64,000 bases of DNA, from assembly GCA_947646735.1 (NCBI GenBank), contig CANTFK010000848.1:248001-312000 (forward strand), given 5' to 3'. A program made the position numbers and the translations under genes. Below the pieces are notes generated by a model. It was not told the origin of the DNA, did not search any database, and saw only the letters and a program-made list of their open reading frames with translations. This document shows, piece after piece, positions 29,290-40,964 of this stretch. The DNA is from Peronospora farinosa. Taxonomy: Eukaryota > Oomycota > Peronosporomycetes > Peronosporales > Peronosporaceae. Numbering within the stretch: the first letter of the stretch is position 1; every line of letters begins with the position of its first letter.

Positions 29290-32200
29290 ATGGCAGAAGT
29301 GACACAGCGACTTGCTGCTTGCGTTGACGATGTCGCTGTCGCGACGGAACTACATGCAGCTCTACGAGACTTGGCCAGTATTGAAGATCATAAAGCAGCG
29401 CTGGATGATGTGGTGGCATTTGTAACGGCGTCAGAAAATCGGTGGATTACTGTCACGCAGACGTTTATTTCGGACTACAGAGGAGATACATCAGAGAACG
29501 AGATAAAATTAAAGCTGCTTGATGCTCTGTTGGTCTGGATAGTGCAGGAGAAAGTGCAAAAGAACCACAAGATTCTTGGCATATTGCTACAGTTTTTTCA
29601 GCTTGCAATACGTCGTCTAGGCGGTGCTGGAGACATGAGAAGATGGCTCAAATGGGGAGACCACGTGTTGGATTTGGTGTACCAGACCGCAGCTTTGTTG
29701 AAGAATCAGGAGTCTTTAGAAGCTGAAGATGAAGCTCGAGAAGACTTTGAAGGATTGAGATGCTATGTGGTGAAGATTGCAACGTTGCTGATGCAATTAC
29801 GCAATAAAATTGAGGGAGATAACGACGTCAAGCCGGACTTGAAGACAATGACGTTCATCTGGAAGGTTGTAGTCGATCCTACTGTGTGAATGAACTTAAA
29901 GATGATAAGACTGATCTGTCATTTGTGTGTAGAACTTAGCAAAATTGGCGACAGCCTTTGGTCCGACATTAGCAAGTGTTGTTGCTGAAAAAAATGACGC
30001 AAATTCATTTAGTGTAAATGAAGTGATGGTTGCTGTGATGGTATCGGTGGAATGCAGTGCTGGGCAGCTGTTGCGTGTACTGGATGGGAATATCGCCCAT
30101 GTGTCGGAAGTTGGCGTATTGAAGTTTGTAAAACTATACTGGCGGGCGTTCCAGCGATTAATCGTCGCTTTTACTGATATGTTGGAGTGTGAGCTGGAAA
30201 ATTGCGTCTTGGTTATTGTAAATGTGACCGCGACTTTTCTGTACGCCGCACAGCACAGTCAGATCCCAGAGTCATCAAAAACAGGGTATGAGTTGCGTGC
30301 TTTGCTTGATCAAGCCGTAGAAATTGCCGTGAAGCTGGCGCGTAATACACAAGGTGCGACAAGTTGTCAAACGAGAGCAAGTATTCGTACATTATTATGG
30401 CATCCTGCGGCTGAAATGGTGCGTGCAGTGGGTCAACGTCAGCCGTCAGATATGACGACTACAGATGTTGACAGTTCAATTCAATGGAGTCACCTGCTTA
30501 TCCTTACTGCCTTTGCAGCTTCAGAGAGCAACATTGATGGCGATACAGTATATACCGATTTCAATCGAGCTATAGAAGTCTCACCGCTGTTTCAACGATA
30601 CCGAGAGTGTGCACTGACTGATTTACACTCCCGCTTGATCGAAGTAACAGAGCTGTTTATGGATCTGATGCTAGGGTACTTTTTGAATTTTGAAGATATT
30701 GCCGAGTTGCAGCTCACGCTTTTGAAACAAACGCTGTATCCAGACTGGATGCAGCGTACGTTGTGCTGGGAGATCTGGCGAGAACTTTTGTGCTTCTGTT
30801 GGGACGAAGTGCTCGCCGTGCAAGCCCTCCAGATGCTAGTTGATATTACCCAGTGGGACGATAGTAGTTCTGATAAGTCGTTTGTGCTTGCGAGTGGAGT
30901 GATAGACGAAGTTCTTCAGTTAATTGCTTTCGTCTACACTGATATGCCACTACCGCTTCAGGATGTGTGCATGGACCAAGTGACTGCAGTTATCGATGTG
31001 ATCAGTAGTAAAGGCCCAGGCCATCACTTTAATCAGCGTGTTGCGTCACAGTTGCATTTGCTAGAGAAGCTGGTTGGCGTTCGTTTCCTGCATTCGTACA
31101 ATGGACTGATGAAGGATGAGTGGGTTGCCAGGTATCTTCCGATATGCTTTGAATGTTGTGGTACAATCCTCGATCTTCTGTCATCCGAAGAAGCCTCTAC
31201 AACGAATCATGGCGGTGTTCTCAAAATGATACGCGTGCTTGACATGTGTCTCCTCGTGTTGAGAGGCGTGTTTGACGACAGCGAGCCACGACAAGATGGC
31301 ATCGCAGAACTTTCGGTCATTTTAGTTCGCATGTCAACTGAGGCATTATCACAGCTTGCGAAACACTGCAAGCAGACAGGGGGCTTGCAAGTCGCTGCAA
31401 ATGGTCTTCGGCCGTTGACAAACCGTACCAATAGAAGCTTAGCCCTGGAAAAGGCTGGATCGCGCTGCATTGGACGGGCTGTTGAAACATCATTGTATAT
31501 ACTGACAAAACTTGGACCTGTACTCAAGTCTAACAAGAATAATCAGTGCGTGCAAGTGATGAAAGATCTGCTCGCGATTATTGATAGTGCACAAATTTTG
31601 GAACAGGATGGTGCCCTGAGCGATACACCGATCATTACGGCACGATTCGTGAGCGCTACATTATTTGACCTGCAAGTAGCTGGTAGCGACACGGCTGTTG
31701 TCTGGCAACTGGTGCTCGCTCTGTTTCAAAAGCTTTTTGCTACTACCCGGCATCAGACGACTCAAGCGACACTACTGCTATCAGTGATCCTCGATGCCTT
31801 GTACAAGTTCATTGCTCACTCAAACGTTGTCGAACTGCCGGGTGTAGCCCTAAGAACACTTCTAGCGAACGAGTTCCAGCCGTTTAGACAGAGTGTGTCA
31901 ATGCGGAAGCTTGTCCCGGATGGTGTAGCGAAGGCTTTGGAGACAGCTCAATCTAGTACGTTGCAGTCGCTAAAGCAGAGTCAGAATTCTCAGTACCGTG
32001 CCTTTAGAGATCGGTTTCCTGATGAGCCAGCAGAAATGTATGCAGAATCTGATCAATTCGGTAAGAATGTATCGGTAACACCAACCAAACGGTCAGCAGA
32101 CAACTCGGAAGCCCTGCCACAAAAGCGTCACAAAATCACTCATTTCGTCTCGCTGTGTCGAGAAGTTCAGTCCTTGCTCTCGTCTATGGAGGATGACAAA

Positions 32201-32293
32201 ATTGCTGCGAAGATCTTGTCTGGCAAGGAGCTGGAAGACGCCACCACAGTGCTTCACAAACTACTCGCCAAAACTATTACATTATGCCCATGA
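29290..32293 (+). CDS. Large all-helical protein, unknown function (985 aa, two exons)
   Basis: Exon 1 29290-29883 starts at ATG (MAEVTQRLAACVDDVAVATE). Exon 2 29933-32293 follows a 49-bp intron (GTGTGA...GTGTAG), phase 0, giving VVVDPT|NLAKLATAFGP. The roughly 985-residue product is rich in Leu/Ala/Val helices throughout, like HEAT/ARM-type scaffolds, with no signal peptide and no catalytic motif I can name. The C-terminus has a basic patch (PTKRSADNSEALPQKRHK) that could be a nuclear signal, then a terminal helix. Size and helical character recall the FIRRM/FLIP (DUF4487) recombination-regulator family, but this is a weak guess. It is a genuine host gene: one long frame and normal codon usage, unlike the surrounding repeats. 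Confidence 0.75.
29884..29932 (+). other. Intron, 49 bp
   Basis: GT at 29884 and AG at 29931-29932. It removes the TGA that would end exon 1 and keeps phase 0. Typical length for an oomycete intron. Confidence 0.7.
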
Positions 32294-32726
32294 CACGAAG
32301 AGCCTCAATTCGTTTTTTAACTTCAGCAGCCATTGCGAAGTGTTCAAATCTCATGACGTTTACAAGTGCGGTCGACTTGCAACAAGTAACGTCAAATTTG
32401 ATCACTTCTCGCCTCGTTGGCTTCACATTGACTACATCCTGATGGTGTCGCTTCGATTTGATTCTTCACACCTGGCTCGAACCATTCTCACGGTGAACGA
32501 GTAATATCAAACGTACCCCATTGCTTAAAGATAACCAGGTTTAGCTGGCTCCACACACAGCTCTATCCTTATATTGGTGCCGTAGGTTGGCAGCATGGCC
32601 ATCGCATCTGTTCGGCACCGATTGTAGGCATGGCGGCAAAGTTATTCGGTTCTTGCAAAAATCTGTTGAGGGCCTCACTTCGGATGATTGTTTCTACAAC
32701 CATTTTTAGCGTTGAGGAGTTGGTTC
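32284..32726 (-). CDS. Possible small gene with introns, unrecognised
   Basis: Minus strand between CLPX and the convergent gene. The frame from ATG near 32726 reads MRTNSSTLKMVVETIIRSEA and onward to about FLQEPNNFAAMPTIG. Another frame reads DAMAMLPTYGTNIRIELC up to about 32540. A third reads REVIKFDVTCCKSTALVNVM and ends EALRVMGIM then TAA at 32284. The three look like protein, not random frames, and could be exons, but I cannot place all splice sites with confidence. Function not recognised. Confidence 0.35.
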
Positions 32727-32882
32727 TCATCTAGTGAAGAGCGGTTCTGTAAAAATTATTGTTTCTTTGAGTTTCTTTTCTCTCCTCGCTCTTTGTCAAA
32801 AAATACCTGTCATACAAAAACACAGAGGGCCGTCTGCATCCGGCGAGACACACAGCAAGAGATGGGGAGCGATTACTGATGA

Positions 32883-34977
32883 TTAGACAGCCTCTTCCCG
32901 TTTATCGCTGTCATCCTCAAGATTTTTGAGGTACTCATCGAGCGTTATGTCACCTCGAATAAGAACAGGTCGCTTGTGTCCAAGAATAGCCGCTTCATCC
33001 ACGTACGCCGCACGCACATCGTTCATATCGGGCAAATCAAACATGGTTTCCATGAGTACACGTTCAAAGATGGAGCGAAGGCCTCGTGCACCTGTGTTCT
33101 TGCGTAGAGCAGATTCTGCCACCGCTTCCAGCGCACCTTCTGTCGCGTGGAACTCCACGCCACTTAACGCAAACAACGCCTTATATTGCCGGACGAGACT
33201 ATTCTTCGGTTCTGTAAGAACCTGCACCAGCTCAGTTTTGGTTAGTCCCGTCGTGCTTACGAGCATCGGAAAACGACCGATAAACTCTGGTATAAGTCCA
33301 TACGATACGAGGTCTTCTGGCTCCGCCTGAGAAAGTAGCTGACCGATCTGTTCGCTGTCTTTTAGGCGCATATTGGGCATCTGGGCACCAAAACCGATAG
33401 ATGACCGCGACGTGCGGCGCGTGACCTGCTTCTCGAGACCGGCAAATGCGCCACCACAAATAAACAGAATGTTGGTCGTGTCGATGGTGACGTACTCACC
33501 GCGCGGGTTCTTGCGACCGCCCTTTTCAGGTACATTCACCGTGCTTCCTTCAAGAATCTTCAGCAGCGCTTGCTGAACGCCCTCACCCGACACGTCACGC
33601 GTGATACTCACGTTTTCACTTTTACGCGTGATCTTGTCAATCTCGTCAATGTACACAATGCCACGCTGCGTGGCTTCCAGGTTGTAGTTGGCCGCCTGAT
33701 ACAATTTAAATAAAACTGACTCAACGTCTTCGCCCACATATCCTGCTTGTGTAAGGCATGTCGCGTCTGCAATTACAATCGGAACTTTGGCTAATCGTGC
33801 CAGTGTCTTAGCCAACAACGTCTTTCCTGAACCAGTTGGCCCAACAAGCATGATATTAGTCTTGTCTAGCTCCACGCCCTCTAGATATTGCAATTTATCC
33901 CCCAAAGCGTGATGCTGCAACCTCGTCGCATGAGGATGTGCAGCTGTACTCGATTCCGACACTTCTGTTGTCTGTTGCTTCGATCCTGGTAGCACTTCAG
34001 CATTCTCTTTCTGTGGTCCAGGGTAAATCTCTTCTAGCAGCAGTCGGCGACCAACACTCGACAGTCTCGAGTCATCAACGTCCAATTGTTGACGAGTGAC
34101 ACCTCCAGCACGTTGGTGTTGCTGATCCCCAATGTTGTGTTTGGCACTAGTCGCTTCCGCTTCTTTTCTCGCTTGTAGTAGCTCCAGTGCATGCAAACGC
34201 TTGTAATGGTTATAAACACCCACAGCAAGCGTCTTCTTCACCTTGCCCTGTCCAATGACGTATTCATTCAGTCCTTCATAAATTTTCCGAGGAGTTAACA
34301 CGTGATCCTTCGTCATGGATGATTCTGCTGTAGCTCCAAAAAGCGCTTCACTAGCTGGCTTTTGTCTCGCCATCGGCAGTCATGCGGCCGGGACGGGTAG
34401 GAAAGTAGCCACTGTACGTGGATCCACCTAGATTGGAACCACGTGTGGTCTGCATGCCTGGAGACAACGAAGAACTCAAAGAGCTCAGTGCTGCTGCCGC
34501 CGCGGCATTGAGGAACGTAGGATTCGACGGCGCCGAAGTCTGCGCTTTAAGTGCAAAGTGCAAATTGCACTTGACGCACTTGACGACATCGCCCTTTTTA
34601 AACTCAGAAAACAAAGTTGAAGTTGAAGTTGAAGATGAAGATGACGTATCCGAAGTGATGGGTAACGAAGGGTTTGATGACGTCAACTTGTCCGCACTGA
34701 GCGGCTCGGCTAGAACGAGAGGCGCACTGCACTGCGGACAGCAGAGCGATTCTCCACTAGCTATTACTTTCTTCTTGTGGCCATCGTTAGTGGGTGGACC
34801 TGTAGCAATACCACGGGCGGCGCTCACTACGTAAAAGTCTTCGGATAGATGCTGGAGACGGTGGAACAGCAGCGAAAAGGCGCGGCATGACGCGGGAGAC
34901 GACGACATGCGCGTGGTCTGTAGCAAGTGCGAGAAGCTGGCAAGGGATGAGGAAGTAGAGGGGAGACGGCGGAGCAT
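32883..34977 (-). CDS. CLPX: Mitochondrial ClpX, AAA+ unfoldase
   Basis: Two overlapping frames. The first (34977-34351) starts [20 protein letters not shown], a Ser/Arg/Leu-rich mitochondrial presequence, then has a zinc-binding pair CPQC (80-83) and CVKC (134-137). The second (34373-32883, 496 aa) has Walker A GPTGSGKT (178-185), pore loop GYVGEDVES, Walker B VYIDEIDK (240-247), an IGF loop ([11 protein letters not shown]) for docking on ClpP, and a sensor-2 GARGLR. ClpX unfolds proteins for ClpP in the mitochondrial matrix. A join is needed near 34351-34400. A 40-nt GT...AG segment (GTCCCGGCC...AAAGCCAG) would restore the frame, or there is an indel. A poorly conserved insert (about residues 70-160) precedes Walker A. 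Tandem with nothing; FKBP12 is divergent upstream. Confidence 0.92.
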
Positions 34978-35405
34978 CGTGGTAGACTGAGGATAGAAGA
35001 GGTTAGGGACTTTTCACAAAGGACCTTACTTAGGGACCAAGTAAAGTATGAGAGCAAAAAGACCTCGTTCCAAATGCGAATCGCGGAGGAAACGGAAAAA
35101 AAGAAACACATTCAGTCGGCACTTTTTGCCAATCAGCGCAGCGGATAGGCTAGAATAAGAATTTAAGATCCGAACACTTGTAGAGCAACGGCGGACGTAT
35201 TTTATTATTAGTGACGGTAGATCTATAGAAACATTTGTTACGAGAGCGTGTTTTGATCCGGATTGGTCAAAACACAAAAGTATCCTGTGAAAACTCGCTT
35301 CGATTCTGATTGGACGAAACGAGCTAAGTGAGACACTTACCACCTACTTCAGGGCTTACTTCCACTCACATAGCTCACTTTCGCATTTACTGAGACCAGT
35401 CAACA
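34978..35405. promoter_or_regulatory. Divergent intergenic region, CLPX / FKBP12
   Basis: 428 bp between the two start codons, transcribed outward on both sides, so it should hold both promoters. A repeated GATCCGGATTGGTCAAAAC / GATTCTGATTGGACGAAAC motif (35254-35275 and 35298-35320) contains two ATTGG (CCAAT-type) boxes. No other element recognised. Confidence 0.45.
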
Positions 35406-35798
35406 ATGGAAATCGAATCTATTAACCCTGGGTATATCTTCTACCTTTGCTCGATAACACTATGCGCATATTCTAACTTCTAATTAATTTAACTCTACGA
35501 CAGCGACGGCGTTAGCTTTCCGCAGCAAGGCCAGACCGTGTCCGTGCTTTACAAGGGCACGTTTCCCGACGGAAAACCGTTCGACTCGAATCAAAATCGT
35601 GAACATCCGTTTCAGTTCAAGCTAGGCGCCGGTGAGGTGATCCGTGGCTGGGACGAGGGAGTAGCTATGATGAGCAAGGGCCAGATTGCCAAGCTCACGC
35701 TGTCTCACGAGTATGCGTACGGTGAACGAGGACATCCGCCTGTGATCCCGCCGAAGGCTACGCTCATCTTCGAGGTGGAGCTGCTGTCCTTCAAATAG
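35406..35798 (+). CDS. FKBP12: FKBP12-type peptidyl-prolyl cis-trans isomerase
   Basis: Exons 35406-35431 and 35504-35798 join in GGC to give 106 residues: [19 protein letters not shown] and onward. Length and sequence fit single-domain cytosolic FKBP12 (about 107 aa). Active-site residues are visible: Tyr in SVLYKG, Phe-Asp in KPFDSN, Val-Ile and Trp in [10 protein letters not shown], Tyr in YAYGERGHP, Phe in TLIFEVELL. The enzyme isomerises Xaa-Pro bonds and is the FK506/rapamycin receptor in other eukaryotes. Short first exon followed by one intron. The ATG context is CAACAATGG. Complete and apparently functional. Confidence 0.93.
35432..35503 (+). other. Intron, 72 bp, in FKBP12
   Basis: GTATAT donor, CAG acceptor (35501-35503), with CTAAC/CTAAT branch-like motifs near 35473-35485. 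Removal restores the conserved NPGDG junction. Confidence 0.9.
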
Positions 35799-36284
35799 AC
35801 GGTTCACGCTCTTTTCTGATGAGTGTCTGGAGACTGAAACATGTTAATGGGGTATAGAGAAGTAGCTGCTAGTTGTAAACAAGAGCTTAAGAGCACAAAT
35901 ACGACGATGACAAGCATGTCTCTGAAAACGCTATTAGCTTTGGTGTTGTTGCTGCTGCTTCCTAAAGGTTGACAAAGTTGACGAGGCTGACAGGACCAAG
36001 GAAATCATGACTGACACTGTTGTTATGAGGCTGCTGAGAGCTTAAGTCATTGTGGGTCCATTAACCGCAGTGATGCTGCATTGAGATGCCTCTTGGGACA
36101 TGAACTTTTTTACTGCCACTCCGTTTAACTAAGTTATGTCAACGTCACTTCGAATGTTCCAGCTATAGTTGAAAGCTCGGGTGTAGCGTGGCACCGAGCA
36201 CGATTTCTATGGAATTATGCGCATACCAGTCGAGACGACGCACAGCAGACCATCTTCATCTAACTTTTGTCGTCGTTGACTTGA
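35799..36284. other. No recognisable feature
   Basis: FKBP12 3' flank. A few short frames and no repeat or RNA signature. Confidence 0.5.
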
Positions 36285-36847
36285 TTGAATCTCTCCGGCG
36301 AAGAAAAGGCAGTCAGTGGTGCAAGTGATCCTTGTATTCACTGCTTGTTGAAACTTGCGCTTGCACAACCCAGATCACATCCTGACAAATTGTTCTTGCA
36401 CAAGAAAGTGACTTTTCATGAGGATGAATTACTTTGTAGACCATCAAGCTCCGACCTTGATGATCTGTTCGGCATACTTATTATGACCAACTATTGTACC
36501 CACCTTTGTAGATCCTACGAGGGAAAATAGGATGAGTGATAGTGAGGCCCTAAGTCTACTCGATCTTGAGTCTAATATTATCCATTCTAACGACCCTCCA
36601 TGTACGATACTTTTTGTCGCCAACATGGCTACAGTTAATTGAAATTGGTGATAGACCAATTTATTGTCTAATCACTATTGTAACAATGAAATTTTACCAA
36701 CTCCTGCGTGAGAAACGACGACGAGCACGTGAAGTCAAATCTCGAAAAACTATTAGAACAAAAGTAGCCAAGAAAATGACAAAAGATGAGCAAGATATTT
36801 CATCTTTATGGGAAAATGCGTCCTTAAAAAGTCTGAACGAAAAGTAG
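36285..36847 (+). CDS. Possible small gene, unrecognised
   Basis: Three plus-strand frames follow one another: one ending SSSDLDDLFGILIM (36285-36530), one MSDSEALSLLDLESNIIHSN (from 36531), and one with a lysine/arginine-rich end LREKRRRAREVKSRKTIRTK that stops at 36847. Their composition is protein-like and they could be exons of one gene with a basic C-terminus, but no convincing splice pair was found. Start and product are unknown. Confidence 0.3.
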
Positions 36848-38230
36848 TGGAATTTGGCTACACCTAATGACATTGCATTGTTTTGACTTGCGCTTTATCG
36901 ATATCCCTGTTTTTTTCCCACATGCTTAACAGCTACAATCATGAGCCTACGTCATCGCACATCTTGCCTCTTTATATACACGTGGTGACGCAATTGCAAT
37001 GTTTTCGCCGTGGAATAATTTGATCTGAAAATAGTTTTCTAAGCCAATCGGATCCTTAAGTAGTTACTAGTATCTTTTTAGGAGCCGATTGGCTTTTCCA
37101 AGATCAAATTATATACTCTGACAAGTTTAAAAATGATGGATGAAATGCTTTTGACGAAACTTGTTTTTTTAAGATTACGGCTTCTGCCTTCCTTCCTTCC
37201 TTCCTTCCTGAGGACATCCATCGCACAATTGTACGTATTTGATCGCAAGCGATACTTCGACATGTCCATTATCGAAGCTTGTATACAATGCCGTCGAGGT
37301 TCGCCTGAAGAGGTAGATGTAGAACTAAGAGTGATACTAGACGATGTGGTGAAGTGGATTCTCAACGACGTGAGAGAACCACAAACACACATAGCTCCGG
37401 ACTGCCGTTTACGGAGGGGGTACCCGATACCGTGTAGCGTCAACCTTGGGTCTCACCTTGTGTATTCGTCGGCTTGGCTGGTCTTGCTCCTCGTTAGACG
37501 CAGAAGACTTATAGACTTGGTCCTTGTATGGAGGGACTTGGGGGCCACGAGTGGATATGCTTCACTCGGGCCCAAGGTTTCTTGGGCTCAATCGACTGTG
37601 TCGAGAGCAATGCACCTGGTACTATGTACCCCTCTCGGTGTCTAACGGTTTCTTGGTCTTTCGAACCCTTTTCTTGTTCCCCGTAGGGAAATCGCTTCCT
37701 ATAGCGGGTCTTAAATGGGTACAAACCCACAGGCCAAAATACTTCCTGGGATTCGTTCGAGCTTGAATCTTACCACACCACTGTCTTCAACGGGGGGGGG
37801 GGGCCAAAATAAATCCCTTCCCCGGAACAGGTGGGTAGATCGAAACAAGCTCGAACTTGAGTCTTGACACTAACTTGACACCTCAGGCCAACTATTCTGA
37901 GGTTCAACTTGCGTTGCTTGAGCTGTCACCTCACCTGACGTCGGTGCGCCAAAGGGTATCCCGCCCGGAATAGGTGAGGTGACAGAGAAGCTTGAAGGAA
38001 GCGCTTGGAGCTGCCACGTGTAATGCAAATTCGAGTGTATTCATTTACCTTATACCTTGTATGCTTTTCTTACCTAACTCTAACCCTTCGATCTGGATAG
38101 TGCCACGTGTTGACTCTGGGAGGAAGAACTGGCTCCTTAGTACCTGTACTTTCTGTAATCTTTGATATTACGTGTACCGATTCTGCACCCTCGGACATTG
38201 GTCCCTGGTACCCTGGGCCCTGGTACCCCT
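36848..38230. other. Non-coding, with CCTT microsatellite and 12-G run
   Basis: Contains (CCTT)n at 37187-37209 and a run of 12 G at 37792-37803, the latter a common sequencing or assembly weak point. An inverted-repeat-like pair AAGCCAATCGGATCC (37042) / GGAGCCGATTGGCTT (37081) is present. Frames of up to 170 codons exist around 37133-37645 but resemble no family and lack a coding pattern. Confidence 0.45.
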
Positions 38231-38515
38231 GTCCCCGGTAGCTGGTTAATCTGTCTTTGGTGCCCTGTTCCTGGTGACTGATACCCTTGTCCCCGGTCAC
38301 TTTAAACCCTGTCCCCGGTAACTGGTGCCCCTAACCCCGGTGACTGGTACCCCTGTTTCCGGTAGCTGGTATTCCTGTCCCTGGCTACTAGAAACCCTGT
38401 CCCCGGTAACTGGTATCCCTGTCCCCGGTAACTGAAAACACTGTCCTTGATGACTAGTACTCCGGTCCCTGGTGACTGAAAACCCTGTCCCTGGTGACCC
38501 TCGATTGAACCTTGG
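38230..38515. repeat. Minisatellite, about 24-bp unit
   Basis: About a dozen imperfect units of the type CCCTGTCCCCGGTAACTGGTA. Frames through it give repetitive peptides (GIPVTGDR-like) that are by-products of the repeat. Further CCTGGGCCC/TACCCTGG runs extend to about 38590. Confidence 0.8.
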
Positions 38516-38648
38516 GGCCTTGCGAGGCCTGGGCCCTTGTACCCTGGGGCCCCTGTACCCTAGTACCCTGGGTACTTGGTACCCTGGGCCCCGATTCTCC
38601 TGGCACTTCACCACAACGACTTTATCCTTTCACGCTCGTGTCTGTCCG

Positions 38649-39903
38649 TTATTTACGAATCTCTAGTGGACAAAGCGAACAGTCGCCTGTTAGTGAACAG
38701 TCTAAGCTACATAAATCGCACCGTTCCAACACACCTTCCCGGGATGTCCTCACATCAGAAACATTAACTCGCGAAGTACGCGTAGCAGCGACTGTCTTGG
38801 TGAACACGTCATCTTTCGTCATCCTATATTCGCAGAAGCCACCTTGATCACGCCCTTCTAGCTGTAACCATATATCGCACCGCGATGTGTTTCCCCCTGC
38901 ATGACCTGTCCTTGCCGGTGATCTGCTTAATAGCCTCCTGGTTGTCGATGCGCAGCAACATTGCGGCTTCCACCTTGATTCCAACCTCATCAAGTAGCTC
39001 AAACATTCCAGTATCTCACTCGCTACCAGCGAGTCCGCTACAAACTTCGCTTCCATTGTAGATAGAGCCACACTTGCTTGTTTTTGTAAAATACACCCAC
39101 GATCACTCACAACACGTCATCACTCACAAACTTACACAATCCTGCTGTCTGCTGCGTAATCAGCGTCGCTGTAGGCTTCTAGTGATCTGATTTGATCCTT
39201 AATTTTACCATCATCGTCGTTCATTTGAAACGATAAGCTTATTTTTCCTTCAGATACTTTACTATCCGCTATGCCCATCGCCAATCACACAGACACTGCG
39301 CGTAGACTTCTGATCAAGGATTGGAACGTAGCTATCGTCAGTTGCTCCACTTTTCCACCGCTTCCTCCAGGCTGAAGATCGCCATCGTCTTCATTGTCTT
39401 GATCCTCTCCAATTTGTGTTCGTACAGGGATCGCCAGCTCAGGTCCAATTGTAACGAGTAGCTCTCGAATGCACTGTTCTTCCTCAATTAAGACTCCTTT
39501 CTTATTGTCGTACGATACCCCCAGCCTATTGACTTCGCCACCATTCCGAGATCCTTCACCTTTAGCACGCACATGTCTCGAAAGAAGTGTATAACAAGGT
39601 TCGTTTTCGTTTAAGTCACCAAAAGGCCATACACACCGACAATCGTGGTCTCGGAAGCGCTCTTCTTATAGCACAGACAGCTGTCAGTGTAACACTGCAC
39701 GAAATTAAATTCCACAAGCGTCTTGTGCAAGAGCTCGGCTAGAGTCTTCCAGCCTGTTTTAGGCCGTAGAGGATATTCTATAAACGTCACGCTACCTGGC
39801 CTCTGTCGCCTTAGATAGCTATCTTTGATTTGTTCCCTTCCATCACCATACCTTAAGGAAAGTGCAGAAAGATCTCCAGGTCGTCTTTCTTCCCGACCTT
39901 CAT
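38649..39903 (-). pseudogene. Copia-2b: RT end and RNase H remnant
   Basis: Minus-strand copia debris: RT (ELLHKTLVEFNFVQCYTDSC, near 39740-39690; TIVGVYGLLVT lacking the DD), then LGVSYDNKKGVLIEEEQCI (39530) and TIATFQSLIRSL (39300), then RNase H (SVALSTMEAKFVADSLVASE, about 39060). Frames change several times. It differs in sequence from Copia-2a at 40965-42960, so the two are separate copies. Confidence 0.75.
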
Positions 39904-39904
39904 G

Positions 39905-40957
39905 CATTCGCAACGCCAGAAGAAGTCTCGAAACACAGCCACGGAAGTCTTTCGCGGCTAAATGGCCACTAGCTGGGCATCGTGATACTCGTTGATGATC
40001 CTATCACGCAACTTTATGTCGTTGGTGATCACCGTGCGAGGAGCATCGAATTATGCGATGCTGTACAGAAGCAAGTCTCCGTCCAAACTGTATCGACAAA
40101 TTTAGTCACGTTTGGTTCGTGATTAAGTTCCCAGTGTGACATCACTCACTGGAAGGACGCAGATTAGCGTATAATGTTCGCATACTCTGGATCGTTCTCG
40201 AAAGTCTGAGTCCTCGATGCTTGCGTACCTATCGAGCTTTGAGTCACTACTAGAAACTGGAGGTCCGCAGTCAGGTGATTAACCATCACTTCCCTTTTAG
40301 TTACTGGATGTCCTCATCCTTAATGTCGGAAACACATGACGGGAGTTGCCCATACTCGACCGTCGATATTTGATGCGGGAGCTCCTGCTCGGCCGCCGTA
40401 ATCCCATGTGGCAGCCCCTGCTCAACCACAATGTGCCCATTTGTGAACCCTGGTTCGACCACAGTGGGTGATGATGGGAACCCCGGTTCAACCTTCATGT
40501 CTCGTGTGGTGACTTTTGTCTATCCACGTTGTACTCGTGTAGGAGCCCCTGCTCGACCACAAATCGCCCATGTGGGGACCTTAGTTTGACCACAGAGGGT
40601 GATGAAGGGAAATCCGGCTCGACTATCATGCTCACACGTACTGACGCCTATCCATCCACGTCTAACTCATCGTCAAACTTCTGCTCATCCTCGGATTGCC
40701 CTCGTGGGATCTTCTACTATACTACAATGGGTGCTTATAGGAATCTTTGTTTAATCTCTGCATTCACGTGCGAACACCCTTGTTCAACCGCATTATTGAC
40801 GCGCCAAATACCGTGTTCAACCGCATTATTGACGCGCGGGAACCCCTGTTCGACCTCGTCGTTCTCCTCGCTATAAATCGAAGAGTCACTGTCACTTGTG
40901 TCTCGAAGAACAGCACAAGCAGTATATAGAGGGCCATCCCTCCCTCTGTGCACCGCC
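39905..40957 (-). pseudogene. Gypsy-C-family remnant with internal deletion
   Basis: Minus strand. 40957-40290 matches the Gypsy-C protease tail ([19 protein letters not shown], then [15 protein letters not shown] and [16 protein letters not shown] repeats). 40265-39905 then matches the Gypsy-C RNase H-integrase linker (compare the CGGTGATCACCAACGACAT tract, 40036-40018, with 24362 onward). RT and RNase H between these are missing. It is inserted between two copia fragments. Confidence 0.75.
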
Positions 40958-40964
40958 TAGTCTT

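Noticed and set aside
37078..37645. Overlapping frames of 121 (-) and 170 (+) codons
   Set aside because: No recognisable family, opposite-strand overlap and a microsatellite within; treated as non-coding.
38070..38614. Repetitive ORFs (GIPVTGDR-like) around 38.3 kb
   Set aside because: Translation of a minisatellite, with no flanking gene structure.
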